A stretch of DNA of 64,000 bases from NCBI RefSeq assembly GCF_000444995.1, contig NC_022041.1, forward strand, positions 3,165,501 through 3,229,500. The letters are read 5' to 3'. This document shows, in pieces, positions 9,295 through 19,552 of the stretch. The DNA comes from Paracoccus aminophilus JCM 7686 (GTDB taxonomy: Bacteria > Pseudomonadota > Alphaproteobacteria > Rhodobacterales > Rhodobacteraceae). The notes under the pieces are model-generated. The model had not been told where the DNA came from and did not search any database. It saw only the letters and a program-made list of their open reading frames with translations. Both the position numbers and the translations under genes were made by a program. How positions within the stretch are numbered: the first letter of the stretch is position 1; each line of letters begins with the position of its first letter.

Positions 9295-10400
9295 TCGTCC
9301 TGACCCAGACGCGGCGAGGCGCGATCCAGCGCCAGCTCCGCATCTGAAAACCGGATTGGCGTGCGCACGCCCGGCACGCCCTCGGGCATGATCTTCATGC
9401 CGCGCGCGACGATCTGGGGATCGGCGAAAACATCCGCCATCTCGTTGATCGGCCCCGCTGGCACGCCCTCGGCCTCAAGCGCGGCCAAAAGATCGTCCCG
9501 CTTCCAAGTCTTGGTGACCGAAGTCAGCGTCGCCGTCAGCGCCTCGCGATTGGCGATGCGCAAGGCATTGGTCAGATAATCCGGCGCCTCGGCCAAGGCA
9601 GGCAGGCCCAGAACCGCGCAAAGGCGGCGATACTGGCCGTCATTGCCGGTCGCGATGATGACGAAACCATCGGCGCAATCAAAGACCGCATAGGGCACGA
9701 GATTGGGATGAGCATTGCCAAGCCGCTGGGGCGAGGTGCCGGTCGCCAAGTAATTCATCGCCTGATTGGCCATGATCGCCGTGCCGACATCCATCAGCGC
9801 CATATCGACATGCTGGCCCCTGCCCGTCACGTCGCGCTGACGCAAAGCCGCCAGAATGCCAACGGTCGCATAGATGCCGGTGAAGACATCGACCACCGCC
9901 ACGCCGACTTTCTGCGGCTGGGCGCTAGGCTCTCCGGTCACGCTCATCAGCCCGGTCATACCCTGGATGATGTAGTCGTAACCGGCGCGATGGGCGTAAG
10001 GCCCCTCCTGGCCAAAGCCCGTAACCGAGCAATAGACCAGTCGCGGGTTGATCTGGGCGAGCGAGGCGTAGTCGAGCCCGTATTTCGCCAGACCGCCGAC
10101 CTTGAAATTCTCGATCAGCACATCGGCGTCACGGATCAGCTCGCGGACCTTGGCCTGACCTTCCGGGCTGCGAAAGTCAGCCGTGACCGATTTCTTGCCG
10201 CGGTTGGTGGCGTGGAAATAGGCGGCGCTTTCGTCGCCCTCGCGCTTGATGAACGGAGGCCCCCAGCGGCGCGTGTCATCGCCTTCGGGGGCCTCGACCT
10301 TGATGACCTCTGCGCCCAGATCGGCAAGAATCTGGCCGGACCAAGGTCCGGCCAGAATACGCGCAAGCTCGACAACCTTGAGCCCGGCCAATGGCGTCAT
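9291..10400 (-). CDS. CaiB/BaiF family CoA-transferase
   Basis: Class III CoA-transferase of 369 aa, which would move CoA between carboxylic acids. Typical blocks are [20 protein letters not shown] at the start, [53 protein letters not shown], and the [17 protein letters not shown] region. The family catalytic Asp is expected in [10 protein letters not shown]. The start at 10400 (MTPLAGLKV) is preferred over a longer reading because the homologous core begins there. It begins 2 bases after the dsbA-like stop. The substrate cannot be inferred and no partner acyl-CoA enzyme is adjacent. Confidence 0.9.
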   Translation of the reverse strand: MTPLAGLKVVELARILAGPWSGQILADLGAEVIKVEAPEGDDTRRWGPPFIKREGDESAAYFHATNRGKKSVTADFRSPEGQAKVRELIRDADVLIENFKVGGLAKYGLDYASLAQINPRLVYCSVTGFGQEGPYAHRAGYDYIIQGMTGLMSVTGEPSAQPQKVGVAVVDVFTGIYATVGILAALRQRDVTGRGQHVDMALMDVGTAIMANQAMNYLATGTSPQRLGNAHPNLVPYAVFDCADGFVIIATGNDGQYRRLCAVLGLPALAEAPDYLTNALRIANREALTATLTSVTKTWKRDDLLAALEAEGVPAGPINEMADVFADPQIVARGMKIMPEGVPGVRTPIRFSDAELALDRASPRLGQDD

Positions 10401-10402
10401 GC

Positions 10403-11104
10403 TTATTTGCCTGCCGCTGCGATCTTGTCGTCGAGGACTTTCTTCAGGCCCTCCCAAGGCTGGTTGTTCACCTTCTCGCCGGCGATGATGAAGGTCGGCG
10501 TGCCCTCGATCTTGTCGTCGCCCGCGTTCTTCTGGAAGGTGGTGACCAGATTGGCGACGGTCTGCTTGTCGGCCCAGCAGGCGTCGAGCTGCTCGGGCGT
10601 CATGCCAGCCTTGGCACCGATTTTGCGCAGGTTCGCGGCGATCTCATCGCCGGTCTTGGCGGCAAGCCAGGTCTGCTGCTCTTCAAAGAGCATATCCGAG
10701 ACGGCGTAATATTTGTCGTCGCCGCCGCAGCGCGCCAGCACGCCCGCCCACAGGCCGACCGCGTCGAAATAGACATCGCGCTGGATGAACTTGACCTTGC
10801 CGGTGTCGATATATTCCGACTTCAGCTTGGCGAAATTCTCATTGTGGAAATCGCGGCAATGGCTGCAGGTGAAGCTCGCATATTCGATCATCGTGACCGG
10901 CGCATCTTCCTTGCCCAGAACGATATCGGGCAAAACCTTGCCCTCGGGCAGCTGGTCCGAGGCCGCAGATGCGGCCGCGGCCTCGCCTGCCGGAGCCTGA
11001 GCGGGGGCCGGCGTCGCAGTTTCCTGTGCGAAGGCGGGCGCGAAGCTCAGCGCCGACAGCGCGACAGCCGCAGCGGTCGCGAAAAGGGAACGGGAAAGCG
11101 TCAT
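10403..11104 (-). CDS. DsbA-family thiol:disulfide oxidoreductase
   Basis: Periplasmic thioredoxin-fold protein of 233 aa. A signal peptide (residues 1-26, ending AFA) is followed by an Ala/Pro-rich spacer to about residue 48. The active site is FTCSHCRDFH (CSHC) near residue 80, and the cis-proline loop is GTPTFII near residue 205. The architecture resembles the BdbD/DsbA group in alphaproteobacteria, which oxidise or isomerise disulfides of secreted proteins. Its start overlaps the upstream DUF721 gene stop by 4 bases. Confidence 0.92.
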   Translation of the reverse strand: MTLSRSLFATAAAVALSALSFAPAFAQETATPAPAQAPAGEAAAASAASDQLPEGKVLPDIVLGKEDAPVTMIEYASFTCSHCRDFHNENFAKLKSEYIDTGKVKFIQRDVYFDAVGLWAGVLARCGGDDKYYAVSDMLFEEQQTWLAAKTGDEIAANLRKIGAKAGMTPEQLDACWADKQTVANLVTTFQKNAGDDKIEGTPTFIIAGEKVNNQPWEGLKKVLDDKIAAAGK

Positions 11105-11691
11105 GAATTGGCCTTTCGGTCGTTGGTGTCCCGGCGGGACAGGGTGTTCAAAGCAAGCTGGCGCATCGCCGCCGCAAGGCCGGGGTCGCTGAACCCCTGC
11201 GCCACAGAGGCCGCCGCATCCAGCTGTTCAACAGTCGGTGGCGTCTCCGCCCGTTTGCGCGGAGCAGGCACGAATTGCGCCTGTCCCTCGGAAAATCCGG
11301 TCGGAGCCGTCTGCGTCAGAACGATTTTCGACACGGCATTGAACCCGTAACAGGCATTCACCTTATCGCGGATCCGGGGCAGTTCCATCTCGATCAGCGG
11401 CGCATGGGCGCCCGAGACAAGAAGCGTCAGCGTCGCCCCAAAGCCACGGCCATGCGCGATGCGCACCGGACGGGTCCGGGCCGCGGTCTCTGGCCCGACC
11501 ACCTCGGCCCAATTGGTCAAAAGTCGCACGACGGCAAAGCCGCGCGACTCGCCCACCGCGCGCACGGGCTGCGCGACCAGAGATGCCGCCGCCTCAAAGC
11601 CGCGCATCCGCCGCCGGAGCGGTTGATTTGCTTTCGACGCAGAGCCTTTTGACGATGTGCTTTTCGACGGAGCCGGTTTCAATTGGGCCAT
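11101..11691 (-). CDS. DUF721 (DciA-like) protein
   Basis: 196 aa protein with a basic, Ser/Lys-rich N-terminus and the DUF721 core at about residues 27-115 (FAVVRLLTNWAEVVGPETAART, GFGATLTLLVSGAHAPLIEME, RIRDKVNACYG). DUF721 proteins include DciA, the helicase-loading factor for DnaB found in most bacteria that lack DnaC, so a role in replication initiation is plausible. The start at 11691 is chosen as the first ATG upstream of the basic segment. It is divergent from mutY, with only 75 bases between them. Confidence 0.8.
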   Translation of the reverse strand: MAQLKPAPSKSTSSKGSASKANQPLRRRMRGFEAAASLVAQPVRAVGESRGFAVVRLLTNWAEVVGPETAARTRPVRIAHGRGFGATLTLLVSGAHAPLIEMELPRIRDKVNACYGFNAVSKIVLTQTAPTGFSEGQAQFVPAPRKRAETPPTVEQLDAAASVAQGFSDPGLAAAMRQLALNTLSRRDTNDRKANS

Positions 11692-11766
11692 GTCCTGACG
11701 TAGAACTGAACTCTGATGCAGTCTGGACCGTGCTGACGCCGGACGCCAGAGAGTCGGGTCTGAAAA

Positions 11767-12822
11767 TTGCGTGAAAAGACAGTGATAGCTCCCCATCTGC
11801 TCGAATGGTACGACCGCCACGCGCGCGTGCTGCCGTGGCGGATGCCGCCCGGGACCGGAACCGGCGATCCCTATCGGGTCTGGCTGTCCGAGGTGATGCT
11901 TCAGCAAACCACCGTCGCCGCCGTCAAAGCCTATTTCACCCGCTTCACCACGCTCTGGCCTCGGGTCGAGGACCTTGCGGCAGCCGAAGACGCCGCCGTC
12001 ATGGCCGAATGGGCGGGGCTTGGCTATTACGCCCGCGCCCGCAATCTTCTCGCCTGCGCCCGCAAAGTCAGCGAAAGCGGCGGTTTTCCCGACACGCGCG
12101 AGGGGCTCGGCGTTTTGCCCGGCATCGGCCCCTATACCTCGGCCGCGATTGCCGCCATCGCCTTCGACCGCCCCGAAACCGTGGTCGATGGCAATGTCGA
12201 GCGCGTCGTCTCGCGGCTTTTCGCGGTCGAAACCCCGATGCCCGGCGCGAAACCGATCCTGCGCGATCTCGCGGATACGCTCACCCCCGACACCCGGCCC
12301 GGCGATTTCGCGCAAGCGATGATGGATCTCGGCGCGACGATCTGCACGCCCCGAAACCCGGCCTGCGGCATTTGCCCGCTCGTTCACGATTGCAAGGCGC
12401 GCGCGCTTGGCATTGCCGCCGATCTGCCCCGCAAGGCGCCGAAAAAGGCCAAGCCGCTGCGTCAGGGCGTGGCTTGGGTCGGCTTCACCAATGGCGCGGT
12501 GCTCACGGAACGCCGCGCCGAAAAGGGCCTGCTCGGCGGCACGCTGGCCTTTCCCTCGACGGGTTGGGACGGCTCGGCCCTGCCCGCCCCCGCCGATGCC
12601 GACTGGCGCGAGATCGGGACCGTGCGCCATATCTTCACTCATTTCGCGCTCGATCTCACCGTGATGACCGCCCCCCTGCGCGGCGCGCCCCGCCGCGGAG
12701 ACCTGCTGGCGCTCGATCACTTCAACCCCAAGGCACTGCCCGGCCTCATGCGCAAGGTCTGGGACCTCGCCGCCCCGGATGGCCTCGCCCGCGCTGGTGC
12801 AAGCGCAAGAAATCGCAGATGA
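11767..12822 (+). CDS. mutY: A/G-specific adenine DNA glycosylase
   Basis: Removes adenine mispaired with 8-oxoguanine or guanine. The 351 aa protein has the catalytic Glu region EVMLQQTTVAAV, the helix-hairpin-helix GLGVLPGIGPYTSAAI, the catalytic Asp in VVDGNVERVVSR, the 4Fe-4S ligands in CTPRNPACGICPLVHDC, and a C-terminal NUDIX-like recognition domain (from about residue 230). The frame opens just after a stop at 11761; TTG at 11767 is taken as start and GTG at 11782 is the alternative. It is followed 7 bases later by alkB. Confidence 0.95.
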   Translation: MREKTVIAPHLLEWYDRHARVLPWRMPPGTGTGDPYRVWLSEVMLQQTTVAAVKAYFTRFTTLWPRVEDLAAAEDAAVMAEWAGLGYYARARNLLACARKVSESGGFPDTREGLGVLPGIGPYTSAAIAAIAFDRPETVVDGNVERVVSRLFAVETPMPGAKPILRDLADTLTPDTRPGDFAQAMMDLGATICTPRNPACGICPLVHDCKARALGIAADLPRKAPKKAKPLRQGVAWVGFTNGAVLTERRAEKGLLGGTLAFPSTGWDGSALPAPADADWREIGTVRHIFTHFALDLTVMTAPLRGAPRRGDLLALDHFNPKALPGLMRKVWDLAAPDGLARAGASARNRR

Positions 12823-12829
12823 TTTCCTC

Positions 12830-13969
12830 ATGACCAAACCGCTCCGCCCCCGCTTCATCGACGCCGCCCCGTTCTGGATGTCTCTGGGCATGGTCCCGCT
12901 CACGATCTGCGCGACCCTCTGGGGCGGTTGGTGGTTCCTGATCCTGCCCGCCTATGCGTGGTATCTGACCAGCCTCATGGACCTCCTCCTCGGAACCAGC
13001 GAGGAAAACCCCGATCCGATGACGCCCGAGCGCAATCTGCGCTGGTATCGTGCCATCACGCTGATCTGGCCGCCGCTGCAAATCGCGCTGATCTTTGGTG
13101 CGATCTGGTATGTCCGCCACGAAGGCCACCTGTCGGGCCTCGAACAGATCGGCCTCTTCTTCGGCATCGGCGTGGCCTCGGGCACGATCGGCATGGTCTA
13201 TGCCCACGAGCTTCTTCATCAAAAAAATACCCATGAACGCTGGCTCGGAGACCTCTTGCTCGCCGCCTCGCTCTATTCCCATTTCCGCAGCGAGCATCTT
13301 CACGTCCACCATTCCTGGGTTGCGACCCCGCGCGATGCGGTGACTGCGCGCTATAATGAGGGCTTTCACCGCTACTTCGCCCGCGTGCTGCGCGACTGCC
13401 CGCGCAGCGCCTGGCGCGCCGAGGCGGCGCGTCTCGCCCGCAGCGGCCGCAGCCCCCGCGATCTGCGCAATCCCTTCTGGCGCTACGCCGCGCTGCAACT
13501 CGCTTTGCTAGCGCTGGCCTTTGCGCTTGGCGGTCTGGCGGGGATCTTGCTGTTTCTTTGGCAGGCTTTGGTCGCGATCTGGCAGCTCGAACTGACGAAT
13601 TACGTCGAGCATTACGGGCTGACACGCAAATATCTGGGCGAGGGCCGCTATGAGCATGTCCTGCCGCGCCATTCCTGGAATGCGGCGCATCGCGCGTCGA
13701 ACTGGCTTTTGATCAATCTCCAGCGTCATTCCGACCATCACACCAAGCCCGATCGCCGCTTCCCGCTTCTCCAGACCTATAGTCCGGACGAGGCGCCGCA
13801 ACTGCCCTTCGGCTATCCCGCCATGACCTTTGTCGCCATGGTCCCGCCGCTCTGGCGGCGCTGGATGAATCCGCGCGTGCGCGCCTGGCGGCGTCAGTTC
13901 TACCCCGAGATCACCGATTGGCGGCCCTATAACCGCGCCGAAAACCCGCCGCCGCGCAACGCTTTATAG
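12830..13969 (+). CDS. alkB: AlkB-type alkane 1-monooxygenase
   Basis: Membrane di-iron hydroxylase that oxidises terminal methyl groups of alkanes. The 379 aa protein carries the histidine boxes HELLHQ, EHLHVHHSW and LQRHSDHH, and the AlkB hallmark NYVEHYGLTR, spread between several hydrophobic segments (FWMSLGMVPLTICATLWGGW, IALIFGAIWYV, LALLALAFALGGLAGILLFL). The ATG at 12830 is chosen; an in-frame start at 12779 inside mutY would add 17 non-conserved residues. No rubredoxin or rubredoxin reductase is encoded nearby, so electrons must come from elsewhere. Other membrane desaturases share His boxes, but NYVEHYGL is specific. Confidence 0.88.
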   Translation: MTKPLRPRFIDAAPFWMSLGMVPLTICATLWGGWWFLILPAYAWYLTSLMDLLLGTSEENPDPMTPERNLRWYRAITLIWPPLQIALIFGAIWYVRHEGHLSGLEQIGLFFGIGVASGTIGMVYAHELLHQKNTHERWLGDLLLAASLYSHFRSEHLHVHHSWVATPRDAVTARYNEGFHRYFARVLRDCPRSAWRAEAARLARSGRSPRDLRNPFWRYAALQLALLALAFALGGLAGILLFLWQALVAIWQLELTNYVEHYGLTRKYLGEGRYEHVLPRHSWNAAHRASNWLLINLQRHSDHHTKPDRRFPLLQTYSPDEAPQLPFGYPAMTFVAMVPPLWRRWMNPRVRAWRRQFYPEITDWRPYNRAENPPPRNAL

Positions 13970-14749
13970 GGCAGCAAAGGCCTCCATCGCCGCATCGATC
14001 TGCAAGGCGCCATAGCTCGGATTGGTGTGGATCATATCCTCCTCGCCATGGGCGACATCGCGGCGCGGGTTCATCCGAAACGAGCCGCGCATCCATTCGG
14101 CGGCGGTAAAGACCTCACCCGAAATCGTCGCGGCGGGCTGCGACAGCCTGCGGATCCCCGGCCCCAAAGCCCGATCGAGCTGGGTCAAGAAGCGCTGATG
14201 ATAGGCCGGGCCGTCGCCGCGCCGGGCCAAATCGCGATAATCCTGCCATTTGGCCTCGGCCGAGCCCAGAACCGCATCCGAGGGCAGCGCCGCCGACATG
14301 AAAAGGACCGGGCCTTGATCCAGCTCCTCAAGGGCTTTCGCCACATGAACCCCCACGGAATGCGAGACCCGTCGCATCAGCACCGCATCGAGAAACCCGC
14401 CCGACATCAGCGCCCGGGGCCGCCCCGGCGCAGCGGCCAGATCCGAGGTCCGATGTCGGCTGAGATAGCTCGCCGAGGACGAAAACTGCAGGCCGCCGAA
14501 GACGATAAACCCGTCATAACTGCGCAGCGGCAGCGCGGTCACATCGTTATAAAACCGCATTTCCTTGCGCGCTTCTGGACTCGCGGGCAGAAAGACCCCG
14601 TCCCGAAGATCCAGTGCACGCAACGACCCTCCCGGCATGGCAAAGACATCATGGTCGAAATCAGGCCAGCGCGCACGCGTCTCCCGCAAGGCGATCCGGG
14701 GCGCGGCGGTGTGCGAATCGCCGATGATGAGCAACCGGCGCGGGATCAT
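13964..14749 (-). CDS. SGNH-hydrolase-like protein, copy 1 (unknown function)
   Basis: 261 aa. The N-terminus LLIIGDSHTAAPR has the GDSH form of SGNH/GDSL hydrolase block I (Ser12), and the C-terminus has EEDMIHTNPSYGA, a DxxH block V equivalent. Between them are FIVFGGLQF and LMSGGFLDAVL. There is no signal peptide or membrane segment. It is paralogous to the protein at 15789-16568, and overlaps the upstream GSCFA gene by 4 bases. Substrate unknown; SGNH proteins of this kind often act on acyl or acetyl esters of glycans (inference). Confidence 0.7.
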   Translation of the reverse strand: MIPRRLLIIGDSHTAAPRIALRETRARWPDFDHDVFAMPGGSLRALDLRDGVFLPASPEARKEMRFYNDVTALPLRSYDGFIVFGGLQFSSSASYLSRHRTSDLAAAPGRPRALMSGGFLDAVLMRRVSHSVGVHVAKALEELDQGPVLFMSAALPSDAVLGSAEAKWQDYRDLARRGDGPAYHQRFLTQLDRALGPGIRRLSQPAATISGEVFTAAEWMRGSFRMNPRRDVAHGEEDMIHTNPSYGALQIDAAMEAFAAL

Positions 14750-15711
14750 TTGCGAAACGCCTCGAGAAGCACCTCTTCGCAGATCACATCATCCGTCGGA
14801 TCGGCGGGGCTGTCCTCAGCCGATTGCGGCTCGGCGTCGGGCTGCTTTTGCGGCAAACCATGCGCGCGCAAAAACGCCGCCATGGCCGCCGCGACCCCTT
14901 GCTCGCTGACTTCGCGCAGGCCCTCGCGGAAAAAGGCGCCCCGCGCCGCCGGATTGGTGACGATCTCGTAAGAGGGGAAATAATCGACATCCGGATGGCT
15001 TGCCGCGAATTCGTCCGCCGCCGCGCGCAGCACCGCCTTGGACCGCTGGGTCGCGACCAGAACGTGCTGGCCCGAGGCCGTCGCGGTCAAAGGCACCGGC
15101 GAAACCGTCAGGATCATGCGCAGATCCGGCTGGGCGCGGTGCAGATGGCTGCGCACCGCCTCGAGATCGGCCAGAACCTCGGCGAAGGAGAGGTTGCGAA
15201 AGGCATATCTCTCGGGATCGAAGGCGCCCGCGACCACGCCCGGACAGGTCGGATAGACCAGACCCGAGGCGCGCTCTTCCCAGGTTTCGGTCAGCCCGAG
15301 CGTGAAGATGAAATGCGTCGCGCCGCGAAAGAGCCGCCGCACCGCGCCCAGATGATCGCGGCGCAAGACCATGGCCTCATCGAGCGAGGCAAAGCCGTCG
15401 GGCTCGATCCTCGGGCGGAAGGCGTCGTGGATCCGCGCGCCGCGCGCCCAGAAATCCGAAGCCTCGACCCGGTCGCTTTCGGCATCCTCGAGAAGCTGGC
15501 GCAGTTGGCGCGTCGTATAGATGTTACCGTAGCGCGCCGAATAGATGCCGTAGCCATAGGCCGCCGCGATCTCGGCGGGCACGGCGCGTGGCGGGGGCTC
15601 GACATCGCGCAGACGCAGCCCCGCGCGGCGCAGCGCACGCCCGACATGCTGGGCAAAGCAACTGCCGGCCGTGACCGTCAGCGCCGTCTCGTCCAGTCGG
15701 AATTTCGGCAT
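14746..15711 (-). CDS. GSCFA-domain protein, copy 1
   Basis: 321 aa. The family-defining motif appears as VTAGSCFAQH (GSCFA at residues 16-20), followed by conserved GYGIYSARYGNIYT, FTLGLTETWEE, LTVSPVPLTATA, and VDYFPSYEIV. GSCFA-family proteins are SGNH-like in fold prediction and uncharacterised. A C-terminal acidic tail (EPQSAEDSPADPTDD) is absent from copy 2. It is coupled by a 4-base overlap to the SGNH-like gene downstream. An overlapping ATG at 15724 in another frame reads MTHPYAEIP, which resembles the usual N-terminus of the family and hints at a lost segment. Confidence 0.85.
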   Translation of the reverse strand: MPKFRLDETALTVTAGSCFAQHVGRALRRAGLRLRDVEPPPRAVPAEIAAAYGYGIYSARYGNIYTTRQLRQLLEDAESDRVEASDFWARGARIHDAFRPRIEPDGFASLDEAMVLRRDHLGAVRRLFRGATHFIFTLGLTETWEERASGLVYPTCPGVVAGAFDPERYAFRNLSFAEVLADLEAVRSHLHRAQPDLRMILTVSPVPLTATASGQHVLVATQRSKAVLRAAADEFAASHPDVDYFPSYEIVTNPAARGAFFREGLREVSEQGVAAAMAAFLRAHGLPQKQPDAEPQSAEDSPADPTDDVICEEVLLEAFRK

Positions 15712-15788
15712 AGGGATGTGTCATATCGGTTCGAATGTGCCAAGTGGCGCTCGAAAGGCAAGAAGAAAGAGCGACTTGCAGGCCACGG

Positions 15789-16568
15789 TCACAGCGCCTC
15801 GAGCACGGCAAGGATCTGGTCGAGCTGGCGTCCGCCATAGGCCGCATTGCCGTGGCCGAACTCCTTTTGGCTGTGGCGGATGTCGTGATGGCTGTTAAGC
15901 CTCAGCGAGCCGCGCATCCATTCCGGCGCGGTAAAGACCATCCCGGCGATGGTGTCTTCGGGCTGTTCGATCAGGATCGAGAGATCGGCGGCCTCTTCGC
16001 GCAAAGCCGCAAGATAGCGCGCGACAAAGAGCCCCGCATCGCCGCGCAGGGCCAGCCGCGCGACCTCGCTTTTGCCCTCTGCCAACGCATCGAGCGAGGG
16101 AAAGGGTTCGGGCAGAAGCAGGATCGGCGCCTGCTCCAGCCGCGCGAGCCGCCCGGCCAGCCGGATCGCGGTCGAGTTGCGGATCCGCCGCGCCAGCATC
16201 GCCGCCAAAAACCCCTCGGAGATTAGATCGCAGGCCTGCCCCGCCTGCACAGAGGGAAAATCCGGGCAGCGGTGGCGCTGAAGCAGGCGACTGATCATGC
16301 CAAAATTCGGACCACCAATGACCACGAAGGCATCATAGCCCGTCAAGGCAAGCGACGGCTGGCCATTGTAGAAGCTGATTTGGCGCTGAAGTTCGATCCG
16401 GTCCGTGCCGAGTATGCCGTCACGAATCTCCAGCCCATTCAAAGCGGTGCCCGGCAGGCCGAAGAAATCCGGCGCGAACCCCGGCCAGCGCGCGGGCGTG
16501 TCGCGCAACGCCGTGCGTGGGGCCGCGACATGGGAATTTCCGATCAGGAGCACGCGGCCGACCCTCAC
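15789..16568 (-). CDS. SGNH-hydrolase-like protein, copy 2 (altered motifs)
   Basis: 259 aa paralogue of the 13964-14749 protein with the same order of blocks: VLLIGNSHVAAPR at the start, FVVIGGPNF, LISEGFLAAML, and FGHGNAAYGG at the end. Two catalytic-type positions differ from copy 1: block I is GNSH instead of GDSH (Ser12 kept) and the terminal DxxH is ExxH (EFGH). It overlaps the upstream GSCFA copy 2 by 4 bases and lies 77 bases upstream of GSCFA copy 1, so all four genes could form one transcript. Function unknown. Confidence 0.7.
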   Translation of the reverse strand: MRVGRVLLIGNSHVAAPRTALRDTPARWPGFAPDFFGLPGTALNGLEIRDGILGTDRIELQRQISFYNGQPSLALTGYDAFVVIGGPNFGMISRLLQRHRCPDFPSVQAGQACDLISEGFLAAMLARRIRNSTAIRLAGRLARLEQAPILLLPEPFPSLDALAEGKSEVARLALRGDAGLFVARYLAALREEAADLSILIEQPEDTIAGMVFTAPEWMRGSLRLNSHHDIRHSQKEFGHGNAAYGGRQLDQILAVLEAL

Positions 16569-17548
16569 CCTCCTGCCCCGCCTCGCCCCAGCGCCCCGGG
16601 GCCTTCGGCCTGTCCGATACGGTGCTGCGGGGCCAGATTATCGAGCCCGTAGCCGCGCAGAAACGCCGAAATGACGGCGTCACTGGTGCCAGTTTCAGGC
16701 GCGGCAAACCCCTGCCATCGCGCGAGCCGATGGTGATCCGCGATTTCGGCAGCCGGGAAATAGTCGATCTCTGGATGCGCGGCTGCAAAATCTCGCACCG
16801 CACTCAAGACCGCAGAGCCCGCCCTGCCCTCGTCAGCCCTCTGCGGCGACACCGACAGCACCATCCGCAGCTGCGGGTTCAGTTGGGTCACCTGCCTGCG
16901 CAGAAGCGCCAAATCAGCCGCCACCACCGCACGCTCTGGCCGCTGGCGCAGAAGTTGCGCGGGATCGACCGCACCGGCCAGTTCATCTGGGCGCAGCGGA
17001 AAGGCGCGTCCGGTGTCCGGCTCAAGCCAATATTCGCCAGCACCAAGCGTCAGGATCAGGCAATCCGCCTGCCGAAAGAGCCGCTTCACTGCCGCGAGAT
17101 GATGGCGGCGCAGTGCCAGAACCTCGGCGACCGAGACCATCCCACCCGGTTCGATCCAAGGCCGAAACGCATCGACATAGCGCCCGTTCTGGTGCCAGAC
17201 ATAGCGCGGTGAGACAAAGCCCGTCGCCGCATCGTCCAGCACCTGCGCAAAGAGCCGCGCCGAGTCGATCCGCCCGAACCGCGCCGAGAACTGCCCGTAG
17301 CCATAATCCTGCGCCGCCGCGAAGGGCGCGCCGTCAGGCGCAGGTTCGGCATCGAGCAGCCCCAGCCCCGCCGCCCGCAGGCTCGCGCCCAACTGCCGGG
17401 CAAAGCTGCCCCCGGCGACAGCGATCTGATCTTGCCGGGACAGCGCGAGCTTTCCCCGCCATTCAAACGCGATCTCCCCCTGCGCAGCAAAGGTCGCGGC
17501 TGGGGAATAGACTGCCTGAGAGGGGCGGTGCGCATCGGGGTTCATCAT
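16565..17548 (-). CDS. GSCFA-domain protein, copy 2 (GGSFA variant)
   Basis: 327 aa paralogue of the 14746-15711 protein, first gene of the four-gene run. Family features include VAGGSFARQLG, GYGQFSARFGRIDSARLF, LTLGAGEYWLEP, LSVSPQRADEG and IDYFPAAEIAD. The defining GSCFA motif is GGSFA here (residues 46-50), so the Ser-Cys pair has become Gly-Ser. It has a longer N-terminus than copy 1 (about 30 extra residues before the motif), closer to the family norm. There is no signal peptide. The same pair order as copy 1 indicates tandem duplication of a two-gene unit followed by divergence. Confidence 0.8.
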   Translation of the reverse strand: MMNPDAHRPSQAVYSPAATFAAQGEIAFEWRGKLALSRQDQIAVAGGSFARQLGASLRAAGLGLLDAEPAPDGAPFAAAQDYGYGQFSARFGRIDSARLFAQVLDDAATGFVSPRYVWHQNGRYVDAFRPWIEPGGMVSVAEVLALRRHHLAAVKRLFRQADCLILTLGAGEYWLEPDTGRAFPLRPDELAGAVDPAQLLRQRPERAVVAADLALLRRQVTQLNPQLRMVLSVSPQRADEGRAGSAVLSAVRDFAAAHPEIDYFPAAEIADHHRLARWQGFAAPETGTSDAVISAFLRGYGLDNLAPQHRIGQAEGPGALGRGGAGG

Positions 17549-17603
17549 GCCCCAGTCATGCCCGAAAGCCCTTTAGATTTCGCGAATAGTAGGCATTTTC
17601 AAC

Positions 17604-17643
17604 AAAAAAGGCCCCGGCGCGAGGCGAGCCTCACGCACGGGGC
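17604..17643 (-). terminator. Strong intrinsic terminator of ccrM
   Basis: On the minus strand, arms GCCCCG-T-GCGTGAGGC and GCCTCGCGC-CGGGGC form a 15 bp stem with one bulged T and a 2-base loop (17611-17643), followed by six T (17604-17609). It is 58 bases after the ccrM stop. Confidence 0.92.
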
Positions 17644-17700
17644 AAGGTAGTCCCTGCCGCGCGGAACTCGCGGCCTTGGGACTGCGGCGAAACGAATGGA

Positions 17701-18922
<1,222 letters not shown>

Positions 18923-18924
<2 letters not shown>

Positions 18925-19552
18925 AATCAGTTGTCGAGAGGCCTTTACACAAGATATTGTGGACCGGCGCGAAGCTGCGCCTATGGTATGGGGTCACCCC
19001 AAGATTTAGCAGCGCTTCGAGATGAACCTTTGTGGGATAACCCGCATTGCGTTCCCAGCCATAGCCGGGGTGCTGTTGCGCCAAATCCACCATGAGTCTG
19101 TCGCGCAACACTTTGGCCACGATCGAGGCCGCCGCGATGGACAGCGAGCGCGCGTCGCCCTTGACGATGGCCTGCGCGGGAATCGCCAGATCACGCGGCA
19201 CGGCGTTGCCGTCGATCAGCGCAAGATCCGGGCGAGACTTGAGTTTTTCGACCGCGCGGCACATCGCGAGATGCGAGGCATGGTAGATATTCAGCCGGTC
19301 GATCTCGTCGATCCAGACATGCGCATAGGCCCAGTCACAGCGCGCCATGATCTCTTCGGCCAAGGCATCGCGGCGCTTGGCCGACAGCTTCTTCGAATCA
19401 TTGAGGCCAGCGGGCGGATCCTCGCACAGAATCACCGCAGCCGCCGTCACTGGCCCCGCCAAGGGGCCGCGACCGACCTCGTCGACGCCCGCGATCAGGC
19501 GGGCGCCTTGCGCCTGCGCCGCAAGCTCGAATTCCAGATCAGGCTGGCTCAT
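18923..19552 (-). CDS. rnhB: Ribonuclease HII
   Basis: Cleaves RNA in RNA-DNA hybrids and removes single ribonucleotides from DNA. At 209 aa it has the RNase HII signature [14 protein letters not shown] (first catalytic Asp-Glu), the middle catalytic region ALIDGNAVP, and [15 protein letters not shown] (later Asp). It lies 91 bases upstream of ccrM on the same strand and overlaps the allA stop by 4 bases on its 5' side. Confidence 0.95.

Noticed and set aside
13211..13237. CTTCTTCATCAAAAAAATAC, similar to the dispersed intergenic element
   Set aside because: It lies inside alkB and encodes the HELLHQ box region; the spacing differs from the element, so coincidence under coding constraint is more likely.
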